64,000 nucleotides of DNA from DASRJW01 sp964567755 (lineage in GTDB: Bacteria > Krumholzibacteriota > Krumholzibacteriia > G020349025), in NCBI GenBank assembly GCA_964567755.1, contig CAZMNW010000025.1, positions 124,001 to 188,000 on the forward strand, given 5' to 3'. Below are positions 51,701 to 61,265 of the stretch, one piece after another. Every line of letters starts with the position of its first letter. Positions within the stretch are counted from its first letter, which is position 1. The translations under genes were made by a program, and so were the position numbers. The notes below the pieces were generated by a model that saw only the letters and a program-made list of their open reading frames with translations, was not told the DNA's origin and ran no database searches.

Positions 51701-54700
51701 GAAGCCGATGCCACCGCCACGGTTGTTGCCGCCGTTGTGCGACAAGCGCGCCGCCTCCCAGATCGCGTCCACATCCACCGCGACGCTCGCGAGCAAACTG
51801 CCGACGCGACAGGAATCGTGCTCGCGCCGAGCATCGGCAGAGGCGTGCACCGGCGTGGTGGACGGCTCTTGCGGTTGCAACGCGAAGCCGCCGGTGTCGC
51901 TGTCCGAGGTGATCGACTCGCCGCCCCGCGTCTCGTGTTGCAACACGGCGTCGATCGCCTGCAGTGCCGGGACCGCGAGAGGCGGCTGTGGCGGCTCGTG
52001 CTCCGGCATCCGAAGCAGATCCGTGCGGCCGCGCAGCTTGCGGATATCGTCGAGCACCTCGTCGCGCCGCACGATCTCGCCGTTGGCATCGACCCAGCCA
52101 TGCTCGCGGTTGAGGGCATCGAGAAGAACCGCGAGCTTCACCAAGTTGAGCACCGACCAGTTGCGAAAACGCTGGCGCATGAGGCCGCGATCGTTCTGGA
52201 TGGTGAGCTCCGGTTTGGTGGTGATGCCGCCGCGCGGGCAATCCAGATGACAGTTGCCGCACTGGTTGCAGCCGAAGGCCACCGCCTTGCCGATGGAGGC
52301 CTCGAGCAACGCGTCGGCGCCGGCGATCAACACCTTGAGCATGTCGAGCTCGCCGCGCAGCCCGCCGGAAGCGAACAGCTTGGTGCCGCCGGCAGCGCCG
52401 AAGGCACGGCCGTTGCCGTCACGAATGGGACGCATGCGCCCGGTGACTGCATCGGTCAATGGCTCGTGCATCAGGGCATGGTGGGTGTGCAAGATGCTGC
52501 GGAAAACGTCGGGCCACCCGACACGCGACGAATCGGCGTGATAGTTGCCCGAGCCGCCGAGCCCCGCATCCACCAAGAGATAATCGACGACGAAATTCGA
52601 CCACATGCCCGCGGCCACGTAACGCGTGTAGGTGGAGCCCGTGATCTTGATGCCGCAGTGCACGCCGAAATGCAGCCACAGCCACACTTCGGCCGGCATG
52701 TCCTCGATCGAATAGATGTCGTGCTTTGGGTCCGGGGACAGCGCATTGGTCCCGAGCGGAATGTTGCGCGCGCGGCTCACCGTGGGCGTCACCTTCGGGC
52801 CCGCGAGTCGCCCGCCTTTGCCAGGCTTGGCGCCCTGGTTGATCTTGATCTCGACGTCGCGCACGGCACGCAGGTCCGATGCCGTGATGCCGAAATGAGC
52901 GGACGCGGCCTGCAGCGATTCCCAGCGCATCGCCGCCCCGGGCAACCGCAACGGCCCGCCCTCCCCGGACGAGGTGAGTGCCAAGCCGTGGCTGCCTTCG
53001 ATGCGCGCCAACAGCATGTCCTCGCTCGCGGCCCCGAGGCTGATGCTGGCGTGGTGCACCGGGCCGCTGTAGATGGGTTCGCGCACCCCCGTGCCCTCGA
53101 GCACCAGGCCGCTCGCTGTTTCACGCAGGACGATGCGATGATCCGCGCTCGCCTTCCTTACCGATAACCCCGCGGGCGCTCCCGCGCGCCCGGCCGCCGC
53201 CTCGGGCACCACGGCATCGGCGGGATGCAGGGCGATGGGCGGCAAGGTGTCGCCGGCATTCCCCTGCACCACCAGATAGAGCGTCCCGTCGCCGACCGGC
53301 CCCGGGAGCGACACCTCGAAGGCGCCGGTCGTATCAGCCTGGAATTCGACAAGCGTGCGCTCGGCCTCCGCATCGAGGCTGAGCGCGCAGCGCGCGCGTG
53401 CTGGCACCGCGCCATCGCGCTGGAATCCACGCGGCACACACAGGTTGATGTAATCGAGCGCGGTCGGATCACGGCGCAGCGCCTGCAACGATGCTTCGAC
53501 GGCTTGACGCGAGAGACAGAGCCCGATGCCATCCAACGACAGCGGCCCCAGATTGCCCTCGACGAAGAAATCGTCCACCTCGGGAAAACGGCCGGACGCC
53601 ATCCGATACAGCACGTGCAGGTGTTCGGCACCGAGGCTCTGGTTGGTATTGTGCAGATGATAATTCGCGTTGCGATGCGCCAGCACCTTCGCCGCCGCCA
53701 CCAGATCGAGATCGGGCGCGATCTGTGGCAGCAAACGCGAGACACGGAAGTTGGCGCGCTCGGCCTCCGGAACCGGCTCCTCGCCGAGGCGTTCCAGGTT
53801 GTGGGCGCGATTGGCGCGCGCGAACTCGGGCGTCGCCAGTGCGTCCACCTCGCGCAGCCAGTCCTGCGTCCATGTGATCGCCATGTTGTTGCCCGAGGTC
53901 TTTTGTACGTCATCGATGCCCATGCACGACAGAAAGTCGAGGATGGAATGCTGCCAGCACGTGAGCGTGGAAGATGCCAGATCGGCGTTGGCGCGCGGCT
54001 CGCGCCGGCGAATCCCTTCCAGGACCGGAACCGGGTCGGCGCCGCGAAACACTTCGGCAAACTCGGGCGCGAGCGCCAACTCCGCCACATGCGTGATGGA
54101 ACCCGCGTTCGCACCCAGCAACACGGCCTCGTACACCGTCGCCGCGGAGGCAATCGTGTCGGAATCGCCACCGGCGCTCACGAGCGCGACGCGCGCGCGC
54201 AACCGCGCTTGCTTGAGCCACGCATCGACCGCCGGGATCAAGCGATAGGATTTTTCGCTGCCAGAGTCGAGGTGCACCATGGCCACACCGGCAGCGCGCG
54301 CCGCCACCAGCAGCTGCGGCCAGAACTCAGGCCCGAAGCGCAAGAATACGGCGAGCACCAGCCGCGGATGGCGGCCGTGCAGGCGTTCCAAGATGTCGCG
54401 CAACGCCTGAGGCTCGTGCGCCGGCCTGACCGCGATCTCGAGCATGCGTGAATGGGCCGCGAGCTCCTCGGCCAATTCCCAGCCGTCCGTCCGCGACATG
54501 CCTGGGGCGGCAACGAACTCGCCGGCGTCGAAGCGCACGAGAATGCGTTCACTCGCGCCCCGATAGAAGTCACGCTGCGCACGATAGGCCGCGCTGGTCA
54601 CGACGACACGCGTCGACGTGCGCAGATCCTGTTGCGGATCGCTGCGTGCGATGGCGTCGATGTATGCGCGTTCGAGCGTGATGCCATCGGAGTGCGGCAA

Positions 54701-55273
54701 CGGACCGACGAGGATGGGCAGATCGAACCGCACGCACGGCACGTCGAGGACCTGCTCACCGCCTGCAGCGCGCTGCACCAGCACCGGCTCGCGCCGCGAC
54801 ACCTCCCAGGCGGTGGAGAATTCCTCGCGCAAGCCGTCATTCGCTGGATGCGTGATCGCAGCATGCGAGAAGTAGCTTCTCCAGAAGCCATGATGCCACG
54901 CGGCCCCGATCGTGAGCGGCTCGGAACGGAAGCGCTCCTTGACGGCGCGGTCGAGATCGAAGCTGGTGACCTCGAGCGGCTCCACGCCACGCGAGCCCTT
55001 GCCGAAGCGTGCCAAAAAGCTGCGGCTGCGTCGCGCCGGCGACTGACGCCAGAACTCGTCGGTGGGAATCGACGCGCCATGCAACATCGCTGCGAGCAAG
55101 CGCTGGGCACGCACACGATCGCGCACTTGCGGTGACTGCGGGTCGACGATGAGAGTCAGCAGGTCTTCCCAGACTTGCCAGTGCGCCAGCATCTCTGCAT
55201 GCGCCGGCTGCGTCGTCACCATCGTCGCGCCGGCCCCGCGCAACGCCCGGTCCACTCCCTGCACCGACGTCAT
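48746..55273 (-). CDS. Domain-permuted glutamate synthase-like protein
   Basis: A 2175-residue protein carrying all modules of the glutamate synthase large subunit in a changed order. Residues 150-470 resemble the central domain (VSAGGDSDTIASAATVYEA, SCMGIDDVQ). Residues 725-1090 are the FMN-binding barrel: INQGAKPGKGGRLAGPKV, DIYSIED and a four-Cys motif CNQCGNCHLDC (Cys1002, 1005, 1008, 1012), unlike GltB's C-x5-C-x4-C. Residues 1150-1600 are a type II glutamine amidotransferase (GATase2): HDSCRVG with Cys1155, HHRYPTN, MHNGEQ. Residues 1850-2150 are the GXGXG beta-helix (NCRGGPRYLGT, NCYGQGQSHVG). Classical GltB has the amidotransferase at the N-terminus; here Cys1155 is internal. ATG 55273 overlaps the upstream stop (ATGA). 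Confidence 0.88.
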   Translation of the reverse strand: MTSVQGVDRALRGAGATMVTTQPAHAEMLAHWQVWEDLLTLIVDPQSPQVRDRVRAQRLLAAMLHGASIPTDEFWRQSPARRSRSFLARFGKGSRGVEPLEVTSFDLDRAVKERFRSEPLTIGAAWHHGFWRSYFSHAAITHPANDGLREEFSTAWEVSRREPVLVQRAAGGEQVLDVPCVRFDLPILVGPLPHSDGITLERAYIDAIARSDPQQDLRTSTRVVVTSAAYRAQRDFYRGASERILVRFDAGEFVAAPGMSRTDGWELAEELAAHSRMLEIAVRPAHEPQALRDILERLHGRHPRLVLAVFLRFGPEFWPQLLVAARAAGVAMVHLDSGSEKSYRLIPAVDAWLKQARLRARVALVSAGGDSDTIASAATVYEAVLLGANAGSITHVAELALAPEFAEVFRGADPVPVLEGIRRREPRANADLASSTLTCWQHSILDFLSCMGIDDVQKTSGNNMAITWTQDWLREVDALATPEFARANRAHNLERLGEEPVPEAERANFRVSRLLPQIAPDLDLVAAAKVLAHRNANYHLHNTNQSLGAEHLHVLYRMASGRFPEVDDFFVEGNLGPLSLDGIGLCLSRQAVEASLQALRRDPTALDYINLCVPRGFQRDGAVPARARCALSLDAEAERTLVEFQADTTGAFEVSLPGPVGDGTLYLVVQGNAGDTLPPIALHPADAVVPEAAAGRAGAPAGLSVRKASADHRIVLRETASGLVLEGTGVREPIYSGPVHHASISLGAASEDMLLARIEGSHGLALTSSGEGGPLRLPGAAMRWESLQAASAHFGITASDLRAVRDVEIKINQGAKPGKGGRLAGPKVTPTVSRARNIPLGTNALSPDPKHDIYSIEDMPAEVWLWLHFGVHCGIKITGSTYTRYVAAGMWSNFVVDYLLVDAGLGGSGNYHADSSRVGWPDVFRSILHTHHALMHEPLTDAVTGRMRPIRDGNGRAFGAAGGTKLFASGGLRGELDMLKVLIAGADALLEASIGKAVAFGCNQCGNCHLDCPRGGITTKPELTIQNDRGLMRQRFRNWSVLNLVKLAVLLDALNREHGWVDANGEIVRRDEVLDDIRKLRGRTDLLRMPEHEPPQPPLAVPALQAIDAVLQHETRGGESITSDSDTGGFALQPQEPSTTPVHASADARREHDSCRVGSLLASVAVDVDAIWEAARLSHNGGNNRGGGIGFAGFAPEPVRTRTCLVINTIGPDRADTMQRILDHCDGLRFFDAQGREMPLEEVRLRLREFQVPVAEPFRGEDGWRHAGLRENPGDMTLLFTELRGDALWRYGRQLLASPDWLQRRAKYGHLGDDELVEGIERAVRRDEPFEDAAEPTAILDFLRDVKEEYYTVLAHVVDTRYYRTGPPPRYAAKRSGFLVSMGQDMACIKISGWTHSIPVYFDFAHFWAEYPGARERGGVLQAVRGETAWTTTLHAHVWGMHHRYPTNSPAIDAEGRGNPAGAHPFKAYNVLLMHNGEQVGVDATAAMLTEHGTVHVDSSMGEGAEEYAGSSFYERKALTDTEYAAYLVDFTRRVLGLRTDDATQIISPITGIDLDAVQPPELQERYRRLARNYVHLTPTGPYKFTILEARHVGKDLHVGFRENMDIKFLRPHEIAVNWDSADGGVRIVANGSEAKIADAMLEVLRQKGILADAGADLRFNMRPGGRPGTGEMGGVVEAFLEPRHGELQFTNRFGEPIEVRRAGSKLDPLRTLATAITGARPQAKDEASEQMRRIADDASSAADREACVAWVLEKLRGWTFDEFRHVVEWELPRLALHTDAHRDAALWILTELRKRVHLADAGGKSLAALQYFLDGGLEYDGEPEGGIYRLLHAVPGLWQSRGTTDWCRIRFDTRLDLVGPERSGQVLVIDMDGFKSEAFGRDGAARCLTRAVELGWKRIVTYNCRGGPRYLGTNLADREGRPAAGVRIDLVGRQSGDFLGALLEGAEINCYGQGQSHVGMKADRGSLFILQDILNTGFYAAHGGTLSVWDSGSRFAVAGQNRVFEADGVTHAPGLKSIHFGSPNEYAFEYLMSGGENSLHVVMGLDKPDARGQLQLRPRPYAGKFFMSGAAAGRVFVFDPERRMQAEQFRGNEPQRPTRTEWENDLGPFLATEAAKRGLPIQVGDTGLRILLDASWRDYVFDEAFTKLVPIQITRAAQRQGESPPALVGMLAEM

Positions 55274-57798
55274 ACCTCGCACCCTTCCTCTTGGTGCTCC
55301 AGCGCCGCGCAGGCGGCGAAGAACTCGCGCCCCGGAGCTTCCATCACCCGCAATGTGCGCCCGCCGTTCTCCAGGTTCGCCGGGCAGACCTCGACGCAGG
55401 TGCCACAGCCGATGCACCGACTGAGATCTGTCGTGATGCGACGCAAATCGGTGGCGTCGGCGTACTCCTGGTTGGCTGCTGTCGGGCACACGGGCACGCA
55501 GGCGCCGCAATGGATGCAGGTGGTCGCAGCACCGGCGTCGTTCTCGGCGCGAAAGAGCAAATAGCGCACATCCCCAGTGAGAGACGCGGGCGTCCGGGTC
55601 AGATAGCCACCGGGCCGCACGCCGAGGAAATCGCGACTGTACAAAGGCGAGGAGCGCAGGTGTGCGAGGATCCCCAGATGGCGTTCGCTGCGGTCTTCGT
55701 CCCAGGCACCAGAATGCGTTTCCATGCGCGCGTACATCGTCAAGTGTGGGATCTCGGCCTGGCACACTTCTTCGCAGTTGCCGCAACGCATGCAAAGATC
55801 CAGCAATAACTGTGGCGTGCCGGCGAGCTGGGCCGTGGTCGTCATCGTCTCGGCGATGTGTGTCAACATTTGCGGCAAGCGGATGCTCGCATCGCGAAAA
55901 ATGGGGCAGACGGAATTGCACTCGCCACAGTTGACGCAGCCACGCGCCTGCGCTGCCAGCGCCTCGAGCTCCGCCGCCGCGGCGATAGCGCTCGCATCCG
56001 CGGCAGGATCTGCGTGCGCGCGTCGCGGTGTCGCATTCGCGCCGCGCACGACCAATGCGCGGAACAATGGCGCGAAGGTTTTCGAGCCATAGAACCAACG
56101 CAGCAACGCCAGATTGCGCGCGAACGTGAGCCGAAACAACGTCGACAAGCCGCGGATGCGAAAGACCGGCCGAAAGTAGACGCCGGGATTGAGGCGCCAA
56201 TCCGGGTCGGCGACCCTCTTGGCGCGTTGCAACATCCGCGCTTCCCCGGCGCGAAAGCGCGCGCGGAAGAACGCCGCCTGCCAGCGGCCGAGCACGTACG
56301 GTTCGCCGTCGTATTCCGACATCGCGAGCTCGACCAGCATCGGTGCAAGTACCAGCTCGAAGAGGAAGCCGAAGCGCGGCCCACGACTGAGGTACCCCGG
56401 CAGCGCCAGCGCCCTGCCGTCGCGCAAGAAGTAGACCTCGCTCTCGAGATGAATGCCGACATTGGCGGCCAATTTGCGTGCGCGTTGCAGAAAAGGCTCG
56501 ACGTGATGTGCCGGCAGCAGGATCTCGGCGGCGAGAAACCCCGGGCCCAAGCGCTTGGTCTGTTGCGGACGAAAGCGGTCCGCGAACCAGCGTTGGGCTT
56601 CGCTCGCATCGTTACGCGCCCGCCATTGCCCGGCGTCGAGCCCGGCTTCGAAGCGCGCGGCTTCACCTGCATCGTCGAAATCGACGTATGCCGCCGGACG
56701 CGGCGAGCTTGTGTCGTTCCGCACGCGGCGCACCGCTTCGACGTGCTCTTGCGACAGGTACTTGAGATTCGCCGGCACCGCTCGCCGCGAGTCGGCGGTC
56801 TCGGCCAGCCAATGCACGAACTGCATGGCTTCGGCATCGCTGTCGAACTCGAAGAAGAACGGCATGAAACGCGGTAGGGGTACGAGCGCAATCGTGAGCG
56901 TCAGGATCACACCGAACTGACCCTCGCTGCGGGCCAGATCGGCGAGCCGCAGGCGTGGATAACGCGCAGTGCCGAGCCACTCGGCCGCCTGCTCTGGCGA
57001 CAGCCGGTGCGACGGCGCACCCGGCCCGAGAACGTCGAGTCGTCCGTCATCGTGAAAACGCACATGGTGGCCACGCGGTAGCAACACCGACAAAGACCGC
57101 ACATGGTTGTGCATGAAGCCGTGCTTGAACGAGTTGAGTCCCAAGCCGCCGGCGCTGAACCAACCGCCGAGGGTGCCACCGAGATTCGAGGGATAGACAG
57201 GGAGCGCGAGCCCGCTCTGCCCGAGCTGGCGGTGGATGTGCTTGAAGCGTGCGCCGGCACCGATCACGGCCATGCTCGCGGCGCGATCGATCTGAATCTG
57301 GTCGAACCGCGACATGTCGAGCAGCAGGCCGCCGTCGTTCGCGACGCCGCCTCCCATGGCGGTGCTGCCGGCGCCGCGTGTGGTCACCCCGACGCCGGCG
57401 CTCTGCGCCCATGCGAGCGCCACCTCGAGCTCATGATGGGTCCGCGGCAAGAACACCAGCTCGGGAAGGCTCCGTGTCAGCCGGCGAGTGAACGTGCGTC
57501 CGAGGTAGACGTTCTGATCGCGGTCGTATTCCGCGCGCGTGAATCCATCGACGACGATGCGATCGCCCATGTCCTGGAGTTGGCGCGGATCGGGATGCAG
57601 CGCTTTCGCGAGCGCCTGCTCGAACCCGAGCGCCAGCTTGAGCACGCGCGGACGTTCGCGCTTCTCGGCCCCGGCACGGCGCCCGAGCCAATGCAACAGA
57701 TCGGGGAAGCTCTCGCGCACGAGCGCCGCGGCGCGGTCGCGCGGAAGACTGCGGAATTCGTCGAGATCGACGCCGAAATGGCTCTTGAACAATGACAC
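55270..57798 (-). CDS. FAD-linked oxidase with four Fe-S cluster motifs
   Basis: An 842-residue oxidoreductase. The N-terminal half is a PCMH/FAD_binding_4 domain (about 115-330: VGVTTRGAGSTAMGG, LPVYPSNLGGTLGGW) followed by a GlcD/D-lactate dehydrogenase-type C-terminal FAD domain. The C-terminal 200 residues hold four ferredoxin-like motifs: CVNCGECNSVCP, CMRCGNCEEVCQ, CIHCGACVPVCP and CIGCGTCVEVCP. This resembles GlcDF or GlpC-type 2-hydroxyacid dehydrogenases. It is translationally coupled to the permuted glutamate synthase, so it may be its electron donor in place of GltD. GTG 57798 follows ggtgg. Confidence 0.9.
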   Translation of the reverse strand: MSLFKSHFGVDLDEFRSLPRDRAAALVRESFPDLLHWLGRRAGAEKRERPRVLKLALGFEQALAKALHPDPRQLQDMGDRIVVDGFTRAEYDRDQNVYLGRTFTRRLTRSLPELVFLPRTHHELEVALAWAQSAGVGVTTRGAGSTAMGGGVANDGGLLLDMSRFDQIQIDRAASMAVIGAGARFKHIHRQLGQSGLALPVYPSNLGGTLGGWFSAGGLGLNSFKHGFMHNHVRSLSVLLPRGHHVRFHDDGRLDVLGPGAPSHRLSPEQAAEWLGTARYPRLRLADLARSEGQFGVILTLTIALVPLPRFMPFFFEFDSDAEAMQFVHWLAETADSRRAVPANLKYLSQEHVEAVRRVRNDTSSPRPAAYVDFDDAGEAARFEAGLDAGQWRARNDASEAQRWFADRFRPQQTKRLGPGFLAAEILLPAHHVEPFLQRARKLAANVGIHLESEVYFLRDGRALALPGYLSRGPRFGFLFELVLAPMLVELAMSEYDGEPYVLGRWQAAFFRARFRAGEARMLQRAKRVADPDWRLNPGVYFRPVFRIRGLSTLFRLTFARNLALLRWFYGSKTFAPLFRALVVRGANATPRRAHADPAADASAIAAAAELEALAAQARGCVNCGECNSVCPIFRDASIRLPQMLTHIAETMTTTAQLAGTPQLLLDLCMRCGNCEEVCQAEIPHLTMYARMETHSGAWDEDRSERHLGILAHLRSSPLYSRDFLGVRPGGYLTRTPASLTGDVRYLLFRAENDAGAATTCIHCGACVPVCPTAANQEYADATDLRRITTDLSRCIGCGTCVEVCPANLENGGRTLRVMEAPGREFFAACAALEHQEEGCEV

Positions 57799-57885
57799 GG
57801 CACCACCACCCGTCCCGCCCTCGCCCCTCGCGGACAGGCGACTCTACCCAGGTGGGCTCCCGGAGTCCAGGACGGAGGCTCAGGC

Positions 57886-60282
57886 TCAGCCGGCCGGTTT
57901 TCCGTCCGTTTCGGTGGCGCCGGAGGTGGCTTGGAAACGGAGTGTCGCAGCCATCGCCATCACGTAGACCAGCACGGGCAGAAGCGTGGCGACCCGGAAT
58001 CCCGCCTCGAGGACGCAGGCCACGACGAGCGCCGAACCCAGGATCGACGCCACCCCATTCAGCCCCCAGAACCAGGGGATGAAATCGGCCATCGCGCGCG
58101 GCAGCAACCGAATGCCGAGCGGAAACGGCATCCCCATCAGGAATGCAACCGGGGACACCACCAGGACGACACCGGCGCAACGCGCAGCCAACGACCATCC
58201 CACCGCTCGATCGTGCAACACGTCCAACCCGCGGACGACCAATCCCAGGATCGGAATCAACAGCAGCAACACCAAGCGCAAGGCGTGTCGCGTCGAAAGT
58301 CGCGCGCTCGCCGCACTCCCCGTCCCCGCTGCCAGCAGGAACGTGCACAGCACCAGACTCAAGTTGAGCGTCGGATGACCGACAATCAGGATGCTCTTCT
58401 GCAGCACCAGAACTTCCAGCATCAGGAAGCCGAGACCGAGGCAGATGAAATACACGGCCGGCGCGAGCGCCACATCGGCACGCCGCGCGCGTGTGTACAA
58501 CGCCAATGCGCCCCATGCGCCCGCGAGCAACACTGCCGCAGTCGCGAGCAAGAGCGCGAGTGCGGGCGGGATGCCTGCCTCCAAGTTGAAGACGAAGGGA
58601 CGATCGTCCGTCGCCGGCTGCAGCTCCGCCTCGCTCGGCCGCGGTTGGTGCGGGCCCGCGGCACCGGGCGTGCCAGGCGGCAAATGCAACGCTTCGTATC
58701 CACGCTCGGCAACGGCGGCGGCGAGACCGGTCAGAACCGTGGGCGTGAACGGTCGCTCGCCAACGAGAAGCAGCCGATCGTAAGGCGATTCCTGCCGGCT
58801 CGCGAGCGCCACCAGACACTCCGGTGCATTTTTCCCGCGTGCGACAAGCACATCCCAGGCCGTAGTGAACAAGCGGCGCAAGAGAATGTCGTCGTTGACC
58901 AGCAGCACGACTGCGCCACCGGGACGCAAGGCATCGACGTAAGCCGCGAACGCCTCGCGGGTATAGAGGTAGTTCTCGGACAAAGCATATTCGCGCAGGT
59001 TTCCAGCCAACGATTGGGCCAGCACCAAGCTCACGAGATCGTACGTTGCAGGTGCCGCCGATTCGACGAACTGGCGGCCCTCGGCATGATGCAACTGCAC
59101 GCCGGGCTGGCGGTAAACGTCACCCGTGAACGCCCGGGCACGGCTCACGACATCGAGAACCCCGGCGTTGAGCTCCACCGCATCGACGTGCTCGGCACCG
59201 AAACGCTTGGCGACGACGACGTCGTAGCCGCCTCCCGACCCGATGGCGAGAACGCGCCGGGGAGCGAGCAAGCGATAGGGCAAGGCTGGCAGCGCGGCAT
59301 CCACCGCGAGACCAGCGGCCCCGGGAGCGCGCGCATCCGGCGCCAGCATCGCGGTTGGAGTTTCCCCATCGATGAATACGAGACGCTGCACGCCGCGTGG
59401 CGAACGCAGCTCGAGAACATCGACACGGCTCGTCGCATCCCATCGTTGCAGCTCGGGCAACAGACGCGGCACGCCGTGCGGCCCCCGTTGCAGCATCTGC
59501 GCCACGAGCTTCTGCGGCGCCAACTCGTAGCGTACATCGAGCCAACGTGTCGCCCCTTGCGCGACCACTGCAGCGAAGGCAAGTGCACCGAGCCCGGCGC
59601 CAACGAACCGAGCACGCAAATCACGTGCTCCCCACATCGCCCAGCTCGCCGCGACTGCGGCGATGGCGAGCGCCAACAGCAGCGCCCAATTCACCGGCCC
59701 GCCGAGTCGATCGATGCCGAACGCAGCGGCGGCAGCACCGACGGCGCCGCCAGTGAGATCGGCGGCATAAATGGCGCTCGCTCGTTGCGCGAGCGCACGC
59801 ATGAGCAAGGCCTGCACAGCGCCGACGGCCACGAACGGCGGCAACGTCAAGAACAGCAACGACGTCCAGTGTGCGGCGAACGGCAGTCGCAGGAGCACGA
59901 CCAGCGCCAGCAGGATCCCGGGCGAGATCATGAGGAGCGCGGCAGTCACCACCATCGGGACGCGAGCAGGGGCGCGACGTGTGGTGAGATAAGCCAGGAA
60001 CCCACCGAGCCCGACACCCAAGACGGCGAGCGATACGACCGCGAAGCTCACGTGGTACAGCAACACGGCGCTGCACACGCGCGTCAGCGCCACCTCGAAC
60101 GCGAGCGCACAGAAGCTCACGGCAAACAGCAGGACGATCGCATGCCGCGGTTCGATACGGCTTGGCTGCGCCTGTCCGGTGGCGCGCGGCGCCGGCGACG
60201 AAGAGGCGGGTGACGCCTGCGCGGTCGCATGCGGCGCCACCTGTGTCCGCGGTTGCTTCTTCTTCTCGTCGTCGGGTCGCAC
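57886..60282 (-). CDS. Membrane-embedded spermidine synthase-like protein
   Basis: A 798-residue protein with about six N-terminal helices (residues 45-260), a spermidine-synthase-like Rossmann domain (about 260-540: VLAIGSGGGYDVVVAKRF, VDAVELNAGVLDVV) and about seven C-terminal helices. The catalytic Asp region of SpeE (D-S/T-x-D-P) reads YDLVSLVLAQSL, so aminopropyl transfer is unlikely. Such membrane fusions are widespread and poorly characterised. The start is GTG 60282 (RPDDEKKKQ, a cytoplasmic polar leader). It is 87 bp upstream of the FAD oxidoreductase gene on the same strand and may lead its operon; it is divergent from the lipid-kinase-like gene. Confidence 0.85.
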   Translation of the reverse strand: MRPDDEKKKQPRTQVAPHATAQASPASSSPAPRATGQAQPSRIEPRHAIVLLFAVSFCALAFEVALTRVCSAVLLYHVSFAVVSLAVLGVGLGGFLAYLTTRRAPARVPMVVTAALLMISPGILLALVVLLRLPFAAHWTSLLFLTLPPFVAVGAVQALLMRALAQRASAIYAADLTGGAVGAAAAAFGIDRLGGPVNWALLLALAIAAVAASWAMWGARDLRARFVGAGLGALAFAAVVAQGATRWLDVRYELAPQKLVAQMLQRGPHGVPRLLPELQRWDATSRVDVLELRSPRGVQRLVFIDGETPTAMLAPDARAPGAAGLAVDAALPALPYRLLAPRRVLAIGSGGGYDVVVAKRFGAEHVDAVELNAGVLDVVSRARAFTGDVYRQPGVQLHHAEGRQFVESAAPATYDLVSLVLAQSLAGNLREYALSENYLYTREAFAAYVDALRPGGAVVLLVNDDILLRRLFTTAWDVLVARGKNAPECLVALASRQESPYDRLLLVGERPFTPTVLTGLAAAVAERGYEALHLPPGTPGAAGPHQPRPSEAELQPATDDRPFVFNLEAGIPPALALLLATAAVLLAGAWGALALYTRARRADVALAPAVYFICLGLGFLMLEVLVLQKSILIVGHPTLNLSLVLCTFLLAAGTGSAASARLSTRHALRLVLLLLIPILGLVVRGLDVLHDRAVGWSLAARCAGVVLVVSPVAFLMGMPFPLGIRLLPRAMADFIPWFWGLNGVASILGSALVVACVLEAGFRVATLLPVLVYVMAMAATLRFQATSGATETDGKPAG

Positions 60283-60346
60283 GATCCGGCATCATACGGA
60301 GGAGGTCATCCGAGGTCGACGCCTCGATTCAGGCTTGGAGGCTCTT

Positions 60347-61213
60347 TTGCGCTGCCTCGTCGTCGTCAACCCCGCCGCCTGCCGCGGCAGCCGCGCCAGC
60401 ATCCCACCGGCGATTGAAACCGCACTCCGCCAGCACGCAATCGATTTCACCCTGGTGCGCACGGCCCGCGCCGGAGACGCGACGTCCTTGGTGGCGGCGC
60501 ATGCCGCCGACGTCGATGCCGTTCTCGTCTGCGGCGGCGACGGCACGCTGCACGAAGCGCTGCAAGCGCTCGATCTCGACCGACATGTGGTCGGCATCGT
60601 GCCGGCTGGCACGGGCAACGATTTCGCCTGGATGAACGGCTGGCCCAAGAAAGTGGACGCGTGTGTCGCACGTCTTGCGACACGGAAGGTTCGCCGCGTG
60701 GATCTCGGCTTGTGGAACGACCGTCGCTTCCACAACAGCATTGGCCTCGGCTTCGAGGGTCGCGTCAACTACGAAAGTCATCGCATTCGGCGGTTACGCG
60801 GACCCGCCGTCTATCTCGCCGCTGTGGCGCGCTCGCTCGCGCAGCGCACCCCCTGGCCGCTGCGTCTCGACTGGGGAGATGGGAGCTGGGAAGGAGACGT
60901 CTTCCTCGCCTCGGTCTGCATCGGCAAACGCGTCGGCGGCGCCTTCCGCCTGGCGCCAGAAGCGCGCAACGACGACGGTCTCTTCGATCTCTGTTTCGCC
61001 AGTGGCATCGGTCTCGTGCGTTTGCTCGCCCTGCTGCCGCGCACGTTCCGCGGCAGTCACCTGCGCTCGCCGCACGTGCGCTTGCAGCGCATGGCGCATC
61101 TGCGCATCGAAGCGCCGCAAGGCATCCCTGTGCACGTGGACGGCGAGTTCGTCGCCCTCGACGTCCACCGCTTGGATTTGCGCTGCCTGCCCGGAGCACT
61201 GCAGACGTTTTAA
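60347..61213 (+). CDS. Diacylglycerol kinase-family lipid kinase
   Basis: A 288-residue protein of the DAGK catalytic family (DgkB/YegS-like): CLVVVNPAACRG, LVCGGDGTLHEALQAL (GGDGT phosphate-binding motif), VGIVPAGTGNDFAWMNG and the C-terminal HVDGEFVAL strand. It should phosphorylate diacylglycerol or another lipid alcohol; sphingosine kinases share the fold. The start is TTG 60347, five bases after GGAGG. No ATG or GTG lies in frame at a suitable distance. It is divergent from the spermidine synthase-like gene with 64 bp between starts. Confidence 0.85.
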   Translation: MRCLVVVNPAACRGSRASIPPAIETALRQHAIDFTLVRTARAGDATSLVAAHAADVDAVLVCGGDGTLHEALQALDLDRHVVGIVPAGTGNDFAWMNGWPKKVDACVARLATRKVRRVDLGLWNDRRFHNSIGLGFEGRVNYESHRIRRLRGPAVYLAAVARSLAQRTPWPLRLDWGDGSWEGDVFLASVCIGKRVGGAFRLAPEARNDDGLFDLCFASGIGLVRLLALLPRTFRGSHLRSPHVRLQRMAHLRIEAPQGIPVHVDGEFVALDVHRLDLRCLPGALQTF

Positions 61214-61265
61214 GAGATGGGCACTCACCGCAGCACGGTCGTAGCGAAGGGAGCATGGTGCACCA

